Part shown: piece after piece, positions 20,056 to 28,949 of the stretch
Layout: each line of letters starts with the position of its first letter
How positions within the stretch are numbered: position 1 is the first letter of the stretch
Assembly: GCA_019359285.1 (NCBI GenBank)
Contig: JAHHHQ010000071.1
Coordinates: forward strand, 1 to 56,467
Origin: Nodosilinea sp. WJT8-NPBG4
GTDB taxonomy: Bacteria; Cyanobacteriota; Cyanobacteriia; Phormidesmidales; Phormidesmidaceae
Direction of reading: 5' to 3'
Length of the DNA stretch: 56,467 nucleotides
Position numbers and translations under genes: made by a program
Notes under the pieces: generated by a model
The model's database searches: none
What the model was told of the DNA's origin: nothing
What the model saw: only the letters and a program-made list of their open reading frames with translations

Positions 20056-20403
20056 ATGATGCTCAAATCGACTACTCGGCATGTTCACATTTACACCGCC
20101 ATTGTTGCCAACAACGAGCTGGTGCCCAGCGACGATAAGCTCACTCTAGACATTGACCCCGACAACGAGTTCAACTGGTCTGAAGACGCCATCAAGGACG
20201 TCTATGCCGAGTTTGATCGACTGGTCGATGCCGCCGCTGGAGAAGATTTGACCGACTACAACCTGCGCCGCATTGGCTCCGATCTGGAGCATTTTATCCG
20301 ACAGCTCCTGCAGCAGGGAGCCATTAGCTATAACCTCAAGAGCCGCGCCCTTAACTACAGTATGGGACTGCCTCGGGTTGAGGCCGATAAGTCAGCTAGC
20401 TAG
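20056..20403 (+). CDS. ndhM: NAD(P)H-quinone oxidoreductase subunit M
   Basis: A 115-residue oxygenic-photosynthesis-specific subunit of NDH-1, located on the cytosolic side of thylakoid NDH-1 complexes that do cyclic electron flow and CO2 uptake. Marks: TTRHVHIYTAIVANNELVPS at the start, LTLDIDPDNEFNW in the middle, and LEHFIRQLLQQGAISYNLKS near the end. Full length. It has its own promoter region (a TATACA-like -10 near 19979) and shares the strand with gloB and the PP2C gene. It works with the NdhF/NdhD/Cup subunits encoded 10-14 kb to the right. Confidence 0.95.
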   Translation: MMLKSTTRHVHIYTAIVANNELVPSDDKLTLDIDPDNEFNWSEDAIKDVYAEFDRLVDAAAGEDLTDYNLRRIGSDLEHFIRQLLQQGAISYNLKSRALNYSMGLPRVEADKSAS

Positions 20404-20581
20404 GTCTATCCCTGGCATTCCCCCAGGTATTAATAACCGTCGTGAAAAAATAGGTAAGGTATTGCTCCAGACCTGGCGCTAGTCGAGGTTAGCTAGGCTG
20501 GAGCTAAAGATTCTGGCATTGAATAGGCTGGGGTTAGATACCATGAGAGATTAAGAGCTGTTTACCTGCCCCAAACGGATC

Positions 20582-22960
20582 GTGCTCCAGTGCTCTAACC
20601 CATCCTGTCGGTCGGTTTCGACCCCCCCTGCTAGCCACTGTAAGGTTTGCCAAACCCCCCTGCTGTATCGTTTTTTGCTGGCGGTTGGCGATGGGCCGCT
20701 AACAGGGCGCTCTGGCACGCTGATAGCTGGGCGCTTTTTGGTCTGGGGCGAGGGTCAAAAACGATCTCAGGGGAAGCAACAACTCTGGCTCGACACACGG
20801 CCCGACACCCCGCCCCCGCCCCTAGAGAAAATTCCAGCCCCGGTAATGGCTTATTTAAAGCTGTTCCACTTGGCCCAGCAGATTCCTCGCCCCTATGCCT
20901 ACCTAACCTCAGAGCAAACTGGGCTATCGGCCACGGTGCTGCTTTTGGACAATGCTCCCATCGCTGTGCGGCTGCATTCCCCCGCCATTGATGAGAAAGG
21001 ATCTCCTCCGGGGCAAGGAAAAATTGAAGCTGCCGTCCTACCTTCTCTAGCGCAACGGTGGCCAGAAGGTTCACCTTTGCAGCAGCTCAACTGGCTACGG
21101 CAGGTAGCAGCTCTGTGGCCAACGCTGATGGAAGAGCAGTTGGCCACCACCCTCTTAGAACTCGATGATCTGCGGGTAGATGGTGCGCTACTGCGGCTCA
21201 CCACGCTGGTGACCAACGCCCCTAGCCCTAGCCTGGCCCAGCTGAGCCAGCGGTGGCAGTCGCTGGTGACTACGGCTCAACCCCAGGTGCGCCCCTACCT
21301 CAGCTGGCTGTGTAAGGCCCTCAAAGAGGGAAAATTAGCCTCTGATCAAGAGCTTGTAGCCGAACTGGAGGGAGCCATTCATACCCTGGCCCAGGGGCTG
21401 CTAGTGACGGTAGATTGGGCGGCGGACACGGACCAGGGGCCAACCCGCGATCGCAACGAAGACGCCTGCTACCCCGAGAAAGACTCGCGCCAGCAGCGCC
21501 TACCGGTCTCAGCGGACAGTGTTGAGACCCTGCCGCTGCTGCTGGTGTGCGACGGTATTGGCGGCCATGAACAGGGCAATGTGGCCTCCCAAACAGCCAT
21601 TAAGCTACTTCAGCAGGAGCTAGAACCCCTCACTCAGCAGGATTACCCATCGCCGGGGGCGATCACCCAGCGTCTCAGGCAGGCGCTCATTTTGGCTAAC
21701 GATGCCATCTCTGCCCGCAACAACGATGAGAATCGCTCTGCCCGCGCCCGGATGGGCACCACCGTGGTGGTGGCCTTGGTGCATTTCCCCTACGTGTCCA
21801 TCGCCCACATCGGCGACAGTCGCGCTTACCGCATCAGCCCCTATACCTGCTACCAAATCACCGTTGACGACGACGTTGCTTCCCGAGAAGCCCAAATGGG
21901 CTATGCCCTCTACTCAGAGGCCGTCCAGCTACCCAGCGGCGGGGCACTCATTCAGGCGTTGGGTATTAGCGACTCGGGGCTGCTTTACCCCTCCGTACAG
22001 CACCTGCTGCTCGACGACCCGACGGTGCTACTGCTCTGCTCTGACGGTCTCAGCGACTATGATCGCGTCGAAATCCTCGCGCCCTACCTGGTAGCGCCTC
22101 TAACGACCGCCGCTAATCCTCTCAGCCCGGTTGTAACCGCCCTAATTCAGCAGGCGAATCGGCTCAATGGTCACGATAATGTCACCGTTGGGCTAATGCG
22201 GTTTATGCCCCAGCTTGGCCCGCTGCCGATCTTGCCTGGGGGCTCCCTACGGCAGGCAGACCATGCTGTCCCCAGCGTTCTTAGGGCTCCTCTTACTGAC
22301 GGTTCAGCAGTAACGCCATCAACCAGGCTTGTGGCTCCAGTCTCACCACCCGATCCAACCCCAGTCCCTAGTCGGTCAGGTTTTCCTTGGGTGCCCTTTT
22401 TAGGTGGCGTTGGTATAGTGCTCGCCGCGATAGCAGGAGTGGCTTTAGCCTTGAGCCGCAGTTCCTCCGAGCCGGTTGCTTTCCGGCCAATGACCTCATC
22501 AGGGTTGGGACCTGCTCTGGCGGGGCGACCGCTGCCAGAGGCCGCCTTGGCCGCCATTGTTGAGATCGCGGTTGGCTCCTTTTGGCAGTCTGCCCCGCCT
22601 TTGAGTGCAACGGGTAACAGTGAACTGCTACAGCTAAGCCAACAGCCTGCCTTGAGTGCGACGGAAGAGACTCGAGCCGTAGCTACAGGCAGTGTCCTTA
22701 GGGTTGTCAGTCGCCAAACCACGGCGGACAATGTCGATTGGGTGCGACTGCGGGTCTGCTCAATTCCCTCGGGCGAGTCCCTTGACCAACAACCTCAGGA
22801 AACCAATCAATCCTCTTCTGCTCTGCCTACCGCCCCTAACCTGGGTCGACGCTTATTAGCACCGGGGGAAGAGGGCTGGGTGCAGACTCGCCAGATCTAC
22901 GGAGCAGGCACGTTGCTAAAGCTAGTCACCCCGGCCCAAGCGGGTCGCTGTACGCCCTAG
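20582..22960 (+). CDS. PP2C-type protein phosphatase with N-terminal zinc ribbon and membrane segment
   Basis: A 792-residue protein from GTG 20582. Residues 4-23 form a zinc-ribbon-like Cys4 (Cys4, Cys9, Cys20, Cys23). Residues ~275-545 are a PP2C/PPM Ser/Thr phosphatase: TDQGPTRDRNEDA (metal Asp near 294), VCDGIGGHEQG (Asp324, Gly325), HIGDSRAYR (Asp412), CSDGLSDY (Asp488) and GHDNVTVGLM (Asp532), so the metal-binding acidic residues are complete. A membrane helix lies at ~601-624, and a ~165-residue, probably extracytoplasmic, tail follows. It would remove phosphate from Ser/Thr proteins. It sits 46 bases before the CHAT-FHA gene, whose FHA domain would read phosphothreonine; no partner kinase is in the window. 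Confidence 0.88.
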   Translation: MLQCSNPSCRSVSTPPASHCKVCQTPLLYRFLLAVGDGPLTGRSGTLIAGRFLVWGEGQKRSQGKQQLWLDTRPDTPPPPLEKIPAPVMAYLKLFHLAQQIPRPYAYLTSEQTGLSATVLLLDNAPIAVRLHSPAIDEKGSPPGQGKIEAAVLPSLAQRWPEGSPLQQLNWLRQVAALWPTLMEEQLATTLLELDDLRVDGALLRLTTLVTNAPSPSLAQLSQRWQSLVTTAQPQVRPYLSWLCKALKEGKLASDQELVAELEGAIHTLAQGLLVTVDWAADTDQGPTRDRNEDACYPEKDSRQQRLPVSADSVETLPLLLVCDGIGGHEQGNVASQTAIKLLQQELEPLTQQDYPSPGAITQRLRQALILANDAISARNNDENRSARARMGTTVVVALVHFPYVSIAHIGDSRAYRISPYTCYQITVDDDVASREAQMGYALYSEAVQLPSGGALIQALGISDSGLLYPSVQHLLLDDPTVLLLCSDGLSDYDRVEILAPYLVAPLTTAANPLSPVVTALIQQANRLNGHDNVTVGLMRFMPQLGPLPILPGGSLRQADHAVPSVLRAPLTDGSAVTPSTRLVAPVSPPDPTPVPSRSGFPWVPFLGGVGIVLAAIAGVALALSRSSSEPVAFRPMTSSGLGPALAGRPLPEAALAAIVEIAVGSFWQSAPPLSATGNSELLQLSQQPALSATEETRAVATGSVLRVVSRQTTADNVDWVRLRVCSIPSGESLDQQPQETNQSSSALPTAPNLGRRLLAPGEEGWVQTRQIYGAGTLLKLVTPAQAGRCTP

Positions 22961-23006
22961 TCGCCTCCCCTCATTTACCCCTTGGCCCTATGCCCTAGGC
23001 CTGCCT

Positions 23007-24647
23007 ATGCCGTCATTTGATGACCTTACCCTGTGCCTTGCCATCGATCGCCTCACCCAGGCCGACTCTACCCACTACGCCATTTGGGTATTAGAGAGTC
23101 CGTTTCCGGGCGGCTATGCCCACCACGATCGCCTCTGGGATAGCCAAATGGCCCAAATCTGGGAGAGTTGGCAGCAGTTTTTTTCGCTGCGGGGGCTGCC
23201 CCAGGTGCCCCATGTGCCCTCGGCCTACGTGCCCCAGTTTCACCTCGACGATTTGCTCGATCGGGTGGCTCCGGCGGCGGAAGCCGGTGGCTACACTGGG
23301 CGGCTGATGCAGGGGCTGGGGGTCAGCCTGTGGGAGTGGCTGTTTGACGGCCCCATCCGTCAGACCTTGGAGCGCAGTCTGGGCATGGCGATCGGCCAAA
23401 ATCGCCCGCTCAAGTTGCGGTTAGAGGTGCGCCCACCCGAACTGATTAGCCTACCCTGGGAAATCATGCAGCCCCAGCCCGGCTGTCCAGCCCTGTCGCT
23501 GGGGCCGCAGGTTTTGTTTAGCCGCACTGCCAGCACCGTCGAACCGCTGCCTGACGCGGAGCTCGACATCTCGCTACGAATACTGCTGGTGCTGGGTCAA
23601 GATGACCTAGGCATTAACGCTGGAGGTGCCGAGCAGGTCTTACAACTGCCCCAGGAAGCCGAGGCCCTGAAGCAGCTGCTAGAGCTGAGCGCCTCTCGTC
23701 TCAGCTACCAGGGGGCGAGTCCAGTGGTTTGCCAGGTGCAAACCCTGCTAGAACCTGATGCCAAAACTCTGCTTACAGCCTTGGAAACCGGCTATTTCAA
23801 CGTGTTCTTCTACGCGGGTCATGGAGTGCCGGCCCCCGACGGCGGGATGCTATTTCTGCGCCAGGGGTGCAGCCTCAGCGGCACGGAGCTGGCCCAGGGG
23901 CTGGCCCACAACGGCATTCGGCTGGCGGTGTTCAACACCTGCTGGGGGGCCCAGCCCGACCTGCAACAGCAGCAGGTCATCCCCCGCAGCAGTCTGGCGG
24001 AGGTGCTGCTGCACCACGGGGTGCCGGCGGTGCTGGCCATGCGCGACTCCATTGCCGACGAGGAGGCGCTAAGTTTTATTCAGGTGCTGGCTCGGGGGCT
24101 GGCCGAGCGGCAGCCGATCGCTCAAGCAGTGGCTTTAGCCCGCCAACATTTGCTGACGGCCTACCGTTTTAACCACCCGGCCTGGACGCTGCCCGTGCTG
24201 TACCAGCACCCCCAGTTTGAAGGGCATCTGCTGCGCGAGGCGGCCCTGGCTGTGACCCAGCTGCCAGGACAAGACCTGCGCATGACCCAATCGGTAGTGC
24301 TGCGCTGCCTGGCCACCCCGACCCGCCTGTGGCGCCTCTACGACGGCTATCTGCGGGTGGGACGACTACCCGACAACGACTTGGTCATTTTGGAGCCCTG
24401 GGTCTCGGGGCAGCACGCCGAAATTTTCTGCCGCACCCAGTTTGAGAACGGCGTGCAGGAGACCTACTATTATTTGCGCGATCGCTCCCGCTATGGGTCG
24501 TACTACTTTGACAACCACAGCTGGCACCACGTCCACCGGGCCGAGGTACCCCTCGCCCTAGGCACGGCCATTCGATTTGGCAGTCCCGAGGGCGAACTGA
24601 TGGAGTTTACCCTTGAGGGTAGCTCCAAATCATCCCCGCCCTGCTAG
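23007..24647 (+). CDS. CHAT-domain (caspase-like) protein with C-terminal FHA domain
   Basis: A 546-residue protein. The CHAT region (~175-400) has the protease dyad candidates His272 in FFYAGHG and Cys312 in FNTCWG, with the flanking strands and helices (LRLAVFNTC-like, GVPAVLAMRDSIADEEA) seen in CHAT peptidases. Residues ~425-540 form an FHA domain: LRVGRLPDNDLVI, VSGQHAEIF, DRSRYGSYYF; Arg453, Ser and His are placed to bind phosphothreonine. The first ~170 residues match nothing I recognise but include PPELISLPWEIM, usual before cyanobacterial CHAT domains. No signal peptide. It probably cuts a partner protein when docked to a phosphorylated target; the substrate is unknown. Neighbouring PP2C gene implies a phospho-switch. 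Confidence 0.85.
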   Translation: MPSFDDLTLCLAIDRLTQADSTHYAIWVLESPFPGGYAHHDRLWDSQMAQIWESWQQFFSLRGLPQVPHVPSAYVPQFHLDDLLDRVAPAAEAGGYTGRLMQGLGVSLWEWLFDGPIRQTLERSLGMAIGQNRPLKLRLEVRPPELISLPWEIMQPQPGCPALSLGPQVLFSRTASTVEPLPDAELDISLRILLVLGQDDLGINAGGAEQVLQLPQEAEALKQLLELSASRLSYQGASPVVCQVQTLLEPDAKTLLTALETGYFNVFFYAGHGVPAPDGGMLFLRQGCSLSGTELAQGLAHNGIRLAVFNTCWGAQPDLQQQQVIPRSSLAEVLLHHGVPAVLAMRDSIADEEALSFIQVLARGLAERQPIAQAVALARQHLLTAYRFNHPAWTLPVLYQHPQFEGHLLREAALAVTQLPGQDLRMTQSVVLRCLATPTRLWRLYDGYLRVGRLPDNDLVILEPWVSGQHAEIFCRTQFENGVQETYYYLRDRSRYGSYYFDNHSWHHVHRAEVPLALGTAIRFGSPEGELMEFTLEGSSKSSPPC

Positions 24648-24748
24648 GGAACCCAAGGAATTGTTCACTCCGTACGGAATACCCCGGCAGCACGGTGTAT
24701 CCACAATCATCAGGTTTTGTTACCCTCTTGTGCATCTGTAGATAAGCT

Positions 24749-25372
24749 ATGAACCAGTCTTCCCCGTCTTCTAACTCCGCCGCTGAGCCCGCCATGGCCA
24801 CTGAACTCGATCTGCTTGCCAGTATTCTTAACCCCGAAACCGGGTATCCCTGGCAACCGCTGGCCCCCGAGGCCGAGACCTACCTGGCTAGCCTAGAGAC
24901 AGAGTTTGACGCTCTCGACGGTGGAGAGACGAATGCGGCGATCGCAGCGGGATGGCAAGTCTTGTCCGCCCAGATGGCCACCCAGATGGGTGACTCCGAG
25001 TCTCAGGCCACGGTCAACTCGGTGCTTGAGCAACTGCGACAGTTTCAGAGTCGTGTACCCAGCGGGCTGCTGCACCGTTTGGCGATCTCTGCCACTGCCC
25101 TGGCCCGCAGCGGTCAACCCCTAATTGAGCAGCTGGTGCAGTGCGTGGATGACATTCTGCCCGGCTGGAACGCTGACGATCTGGCGGTGCTGGCTCGCCC
25201 TCTGGCCTACTCTCTACGCGATGGCCGGGGCGAAATTCTGGAGCTTAACCTGCGGGCGATTCCGGTGACTGACTGGGACTCGCTATCTAGCCTAGAGCAA
25301 GCGCGGCTCACCCTGACTGTGGCTTCGGTGGCCCTCAAAGTGGCCCAGAGCGAGGGTAGCGAGCCTCTGTAA
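24749..25372 (+). CDS. Hypothetical protein in the PP2C/CHAT-FHA block
   Basis: A 207-residue, acidic, mainly helical soluble protein that I cannot place in a family. Residues 1-18 are a Ser/Pro/Ala-rich lead (a second ATG at 24794 would skip it). The rest alternates hydrophobic helices such as ELDLLASILNPETGYPWQPL and LLHRLAISATALARSG, and ends ARLTLTVASVALKVAQ. There are no Cys/His clusters, signal peptide or catalytic signature. It lies 101 bases after the CHAT-FHA gene and about 200 before the TPR gene, all on the plus strand. Possible roles are adaptor or substrate of the CHAT-FHA protein, but this is context only. Confidence 0.65.
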   Translation: MNQSSPSSNSAAEPAMATELDLLASILNPETGYPWQPLAPEAETYLASLETEFDALDGGETNAAIAAGWQVLSAQMATQMGDSESQATVNSVLEQLRQFQSRVPSGLLHRLAISATALARSGQPLIEQLVQCVDDILPGWNADDLAVLARPLAYSLRDGRGEILELNLRAIPVTDWDSLSSLEQARLTLTVASVALKVAQSEGSEPL

Positions 25373-25569
25373 CTTTTGTACAAATTCTTCTTTATACAAA
25401 TCCTTCTATCGAGGGGGGCGATCGCGGCAGTTCGTTAGCGATCCTGTAAGACAGCGACTACCAAGCCCTAATGCTCCGTTACATTCTCCTAACGCTTCAC
25501 TGACGAGGCCAATTCCCGAAGGAATCATGGGGGTGGTTGCTTCTCCTCCTCCCCACTATTCTCAAGGTT

Positions 25570-26736
25570 ATGGGACTCTACCTCTCCCCCTGGTTACGTC
25601 GTCAACAGGCCCGCTATCGTCATCGGCAGGCCTTAGCCCAGATGCGAAAGGGCAACGTTGAGGTGGCGCTGACGGTTTTGCCCCAGGCTCTAGATCACTC
25701 GCCCTGTCCAGCCGATATCCATATTGAACTGGGCAAGGCCCACTGGCAAATTGGGGAGATGACAGCGGCGCTGGAGTATTTTTCGGCCGCGATCGCCCTT
25801 GACCCCACCAGCATGCGCGCCTTCGGCAACCGCGGCCTGCTCCACTGCCAGCAGGGGCGAGAGGACCTGGCCCTGGCCGACTGGCACCAGGCGCTTCAGC
25901 ACCAGCCCGGCCATGCGCTGATTCACTACAATCGCGGGCTGCTATATTTCCGGCAACAGGACTACGCCGCCGCCCTGGCCGACTTTGATGCCGCCCTAGA
26001 TGCCAACCCCAACCTGGCTGAGGTCTACCTGCACCGGGGCCACGTTCACGAGCAGCTGGGGCAAACCGCCGCCGCTGCCCACGATTGGGAGCTGGCTCTC
26101 TGCAACGATCTCAACCTTGATCAGGCGCGGCTGAAGCTGCACCACTTGCAGCAGGTTCACCGCGATCGCGCCCTCTCCCAACGCCTGCAGGCGGAGCTAG
26201 GGCTCAGGCAGATTGTTGTCGAGGTTGAGCATCAAGAGGGGCATCTGCACATTCAAATCTATCGCCCGGTGGGGGTAGGCCTCAACTATTTCACCCTACC
26301 CAGTCAAATTCGCGACCTGCTCGTCAGCTGGCAAATGGATGACATCTACAGCTTCGACCTCACGGGCCAGGTGCAAGACCAGTCGACGGTCGAGTGGCGA
26401 GGCCATTACAAGGTATTTCAGGGACAGCCCTGCCCACCAGCCCGGTGGCATCGGGTGCTGCTGACCGCCTTCGTAATTTTTCCGCCCCTGGGTATTCCGG
26501 CCTTGGCCTACGCCATGAACCTGCGCCAGGCCTACCAACAGGGGGACTACCTCGGCGCCCTACGAGCCTCTAAGGCGATTCAGGGGCTGTGCCGCGCCGG
26601 AGGCATTATCTCCCTTACACTGGTGACCATGCTAGGGGGCTACTGGGGCTACCAGCGCCTCTACGGTCCGCCCGAAGCCTCGGCTGCACCGGTGGAACTA
26701 ACTAAGCCACCGACTCCGGCTGAGGTTGATAACTAG
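25570..26736 (+). CDS. TPR-repeat membrane protein
   Basis: A 388-residue protein counted from ATG 25570 (an in-frame TTG at 25537 would add 11 residues). Four or five TPRs span ~30-190, for example IHIELGKAHWQIGEMTAALEYF, RAFGNRGLLHCQQGREDLALA, ALIHYNRGLLYFRQQDYAAAL and EVYLHRGHVHEQLG. A mixed α/β part follows, then two membrane helices near the C terminus (LLTAFVIFPPLGIPALAYAM and GIISLTLVTMLGGYWGY). TPRs would bind a partner protein at the membrane. Its 3' end overlaps the convergent phosphoribosyltransferase gene by 35 bases. Confidence 0.78.
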   Translation: MGLYLSPWLRRQQARYRHRQALAQMRKGNVEVALTVLPQALDHSPCPADIHIELGKAHWQIGEMTAALEYFSAAIALDPTSMRAFGNRGLLHCQQGREDLALADWHQALQHQPGHALIHYNRGLLYFRQQDYAAALADFDAALDANPNLAEVYLHRGHVHEQLGQTAAAAHDWELALCNDLNLDQARLKLHHLQQVHRDRALSQRLQAELGLRQIVVEVEHQEGHLHIQIYRPVGVGLNYFTLPSQIRDLLVSWQMDDIYSFDLTGQVQDQSTVEWRGHYKVFQGQPCPPARWHRVLLTAFVIFPPLGIPALAYAMNLRQAYQQGDYLGALRASKAIQGLCRAGGIISLTLVTMLGGYWGYQRLYGPPEASAAPVELTKPPTPAEVDN

Positions 26737-27238
26737 CCGCCAACTCGGCCGGGCTCATAGTTTCGTAGCGCTCAAAGGGCTGATGAATCCAGGGGTTGTC
26801 GGGCAGATAGACCACATGATAGTCAGGCTTGATGATCGATTCGGCTTTGTACCAGAGCACCGCTGTCCGCACATCTTCGATGTAGAAACCATATTTGTGG
26901 TGCAGCCAGGCCATAGATTTCTTTAGGCTGTAGCCCGAGTCGACCAGGTCATCGACGATCAGCACCTGGCTACCCAGGCTAGGGGTGGTCATGCTCAGAT
27001 CGCGGGAGAAGGTGATCGAGCCTCGGGTGCGGCCATCGGCCCCGCCGTAGGAGGCGGTAGACAAAATTGCCAGGGGCACATCGAACAACCGACAGAGGGT
27101 GTCGCCGATGCGCAGTCCTCCCTTGGCCAGGCAGACAATTTGGTTGAACTTCCAACCGGACTCGTAGATTTGAATTGCTAGCTTTTCAATATCCCGGTGA
27201 TAGTCGTCCCAGCTTACGTAAAAATCAGCCATGTCCAT
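26702..27238 (-). CDS. Purine phosphoribosyltransferase (Gpt/HGXPRT-like)
   Basis: A 178-residue type I phosphoribosyltransferase. The PRPP-binding loop is VLIVDDLVDSGYSL near residues 90-103; the flexible loop with SYGG and RTRGSI precedes it, and CLAKGGLRIGDTLC gives the N-terminal PRPP-contact strand. The family converts hypoxanthine, guanine or xanthine with PRPP to the nucleotide (purine salvage); which base is used cannot be told from sequence. Leftward, divergent from the GPH transporter; its end overlaps the TPR gene end by 35 bases. A purine-linked role for the neighbouring transporter is possible but unproved. Confidence 0.85.
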   Translation of the reverse strand: MDMADFYVSWDDYHRDIEKLAIQIYESGWKFNQIVCLAKGGLRIGDTLCRLFDVPLAILSTASYGGADGRTRGSITFSRDLSMTTPSLGSQVLIVDDLVDSGYSLKKSMAWLHHKYGFYIEDVRTAVLWYKAESIIKPDYHVVYLPDNPWIHQPFERYETMSPAELAASYQPQPESVA

Positions 27239-27454
27239 TCTCCTTTGGAGCAGCCCCCGGCAAGCCGCTGTGCTCAGCCAGATTTAAGCTCAAGTGTAGA
27301 GTTTTGCCTAGGGAAGCGCTACAGTTCCTAAGCTGGCTTTGGTGTAAAGCATTGTGCGATGGGGAAATAATACACTGAGGACGCCTTTTGCATTGTCGTC
27401 TCCCAAGCTGTTGCATTGTCATTGATCAGTGTGAATTCACCAAGCAGGTAATCT

Positions 27455-28873
27455 ATGGCTTCTAACCCGCCTTCCTCCACCGCTGCCCCTGCCAAGTTTT
27501 CTCTTCGGGGCAAGCTGGCGTTTGGGGCCGGAGACATTGGGCCAGGGATGACCGCCAACCTGCTGTCGTTTTCATTTTTGATCTTTTTGACGACGGCGGC
27601 GGGCCTGAGCCCAGTGGCGGCGGGGTCGGTGCTGGCGATCGGGCGCATTTGGGATGCGTTCAATGACCCGTTCATTGGCTATCTGAGCGACAAGACCCGC
27701 ACCCGCTGGGGCCGCCGCTATCCCTGGATTGTGCTGGGGGCAATTCCGTTTGGGGTGACCTTCTTTCTCACCTGGGTGGTGCCAGACTGGGGCAACACCG
27801 CTCGGTTTTGGTACTACGTGGTGATGTCACTACTGTTTCAGGTGTTCTACACGGTGGTGAATCTGCCCTATACCACCCTCACTGCCGAACTCACCAAGGA
27901 CTACGATGAACGCACTGAGCTGACAGCCTTTCGGCTGGGATCGTCGCTATTTGGGGCGATCGCCGCCCTCGGCCTCGGCCTAGTGATCACCCAAGTGGTT
28001 GCTGACCAACGCCAGCAGTATTTAATCCTGGGCGGCATCTGTGCAGTGCTGTCGGTGCTGCCGCTACTGTGGTGCGTGTGGGGCACCTATCCCTATGCAG
28101 TGCAGCGCAACGCCCTACAGCCCGCCGACACTGACGAAGCGGCGCTGCCCTTTCTCCAGCAGATCAGGGTCGTCTTTTCCAACCGAGCCTTTGTGTTTGT
28201 AGTGGGCATCTATCTGTTTGCCTGGCTAGCCCTACAGATGACCGCAAGCATCATTCCCTTTTACGCCACCTTTTGGATGGGGCTTGACTCTTACTTTTTG
28301 GTGGCGCTGCTGGTGCAGGGCACCGCCATCGTGATGATGGTGGTCGTCAACTACCTCAGCCGCCGCCTGGGCAAGCAGGAGGTGTTTTACATCGGCATTG
28401 GCACCTGGATTATTGCCCAGATTGCGCTGTTCTTTGTACAGCCAGGGCAGGTGGCGGCGCTCTACCTGCTGTGCATTGTGATTAGCTTTGGGGTCGCCAC
28501 CGCCTATGTGGTGCCCTGGGCCATGCTGCCCGATGTGATTGAGCTAGATGAGATCAAAACCGGCCAGCGGCGAGAGGGCATTTTCTACGCCTTTATGACG
28601 TTGCTGCAAAAGGTGGGGCTGGCCCTCGGGCTATTTTTGGTGAGCTTAGCCCTGCAATTTTCGGGGTTTGTCAGCGAGGCAGCTCAGCAGTCTGACTCGG
28701 CCTTACTAGCAATTCGCATTTTTATTGGCCCAGTACCCATGGTGCTGCTAGCGATGTCAATGCTGTTGACCCGCTTTTACCCTATCACTCGTCAGGTGCA
28801 CGAAGAAATGCTGCTGAAACTCGCTGAGCGCGATCGCGTTCAGGATGGGAATGAATTTGACACACTGACCTGA
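27455..28873 (+). CDS. GPH-family (MFS) sugar:cation symporter
   Basis: A 472-residue inner-membrane protein with about 12 membrane helices. GPH-family marks: KLAFGAGDIGPGMTANLLSF at the first helix, IWDAFNDPFIGYLSDKTRTRWGRRYPWI in the helix 2-3 loop (D-x-x-D-P-x-x-G and R-T-R-W-G-R-R-x-P), and late WAMLPDVIELDEIKTGQRREGIFY. Members import glycosides, pentosides or hexuronides with Na+ or H+, but cyanobacterial members are uncharacterised and the substrate is open. Transcribed rightward alone; the A/T-rich island begins just after its stop. Confidence 0.88.
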   Translation: MASNPPSSTAAPAKFSLRGKLAFGAGDIGPGMTANLLSFSFLIFLTTAAGLSPVAAGSVLAIGRIWDAFNDPFIGYLSDKTRTRWGRRYPWIVLGAIPFGVTFFLTWVVPDWGNTARFWYYVVMSLLFQVFYTVVNLPYTTLTAELTKDYDERTELTAFRLGSSLFGAIAALGLGLVITQVVADQRQQYLILGGICAVLSVLPLLWCVWGTYPYAVQRNALQPADTDEAALPFLQQIRVVFSNRAFVFVVGIYLFAWLALQMTASIIPFYATFWMGLDSYFLVALLVQGTAIVMMVVVNYLSRRLGKQEVFYIGIGTWIIAQIALFFVQPGQVAALYLLCIVISFGVATAYVVPWAMLPDVIELDEIKTGQRREGIFYAFMTLLQKVGLALGLFLVSLALQFSGFVSEAAQQSDSALLAIRIFIGPVPMVLLAMSMLLTRFYPITRQVHEEMLLKLAERDRVQDGNEFDTLT

Positions 28874-28949
28874 TATCAGGGTCACAAAAAACATACACCT
28901 GGGTTTCACACTCCAACTACCTAAAAAGTGCTTCTGGAGTTAGGAACAT

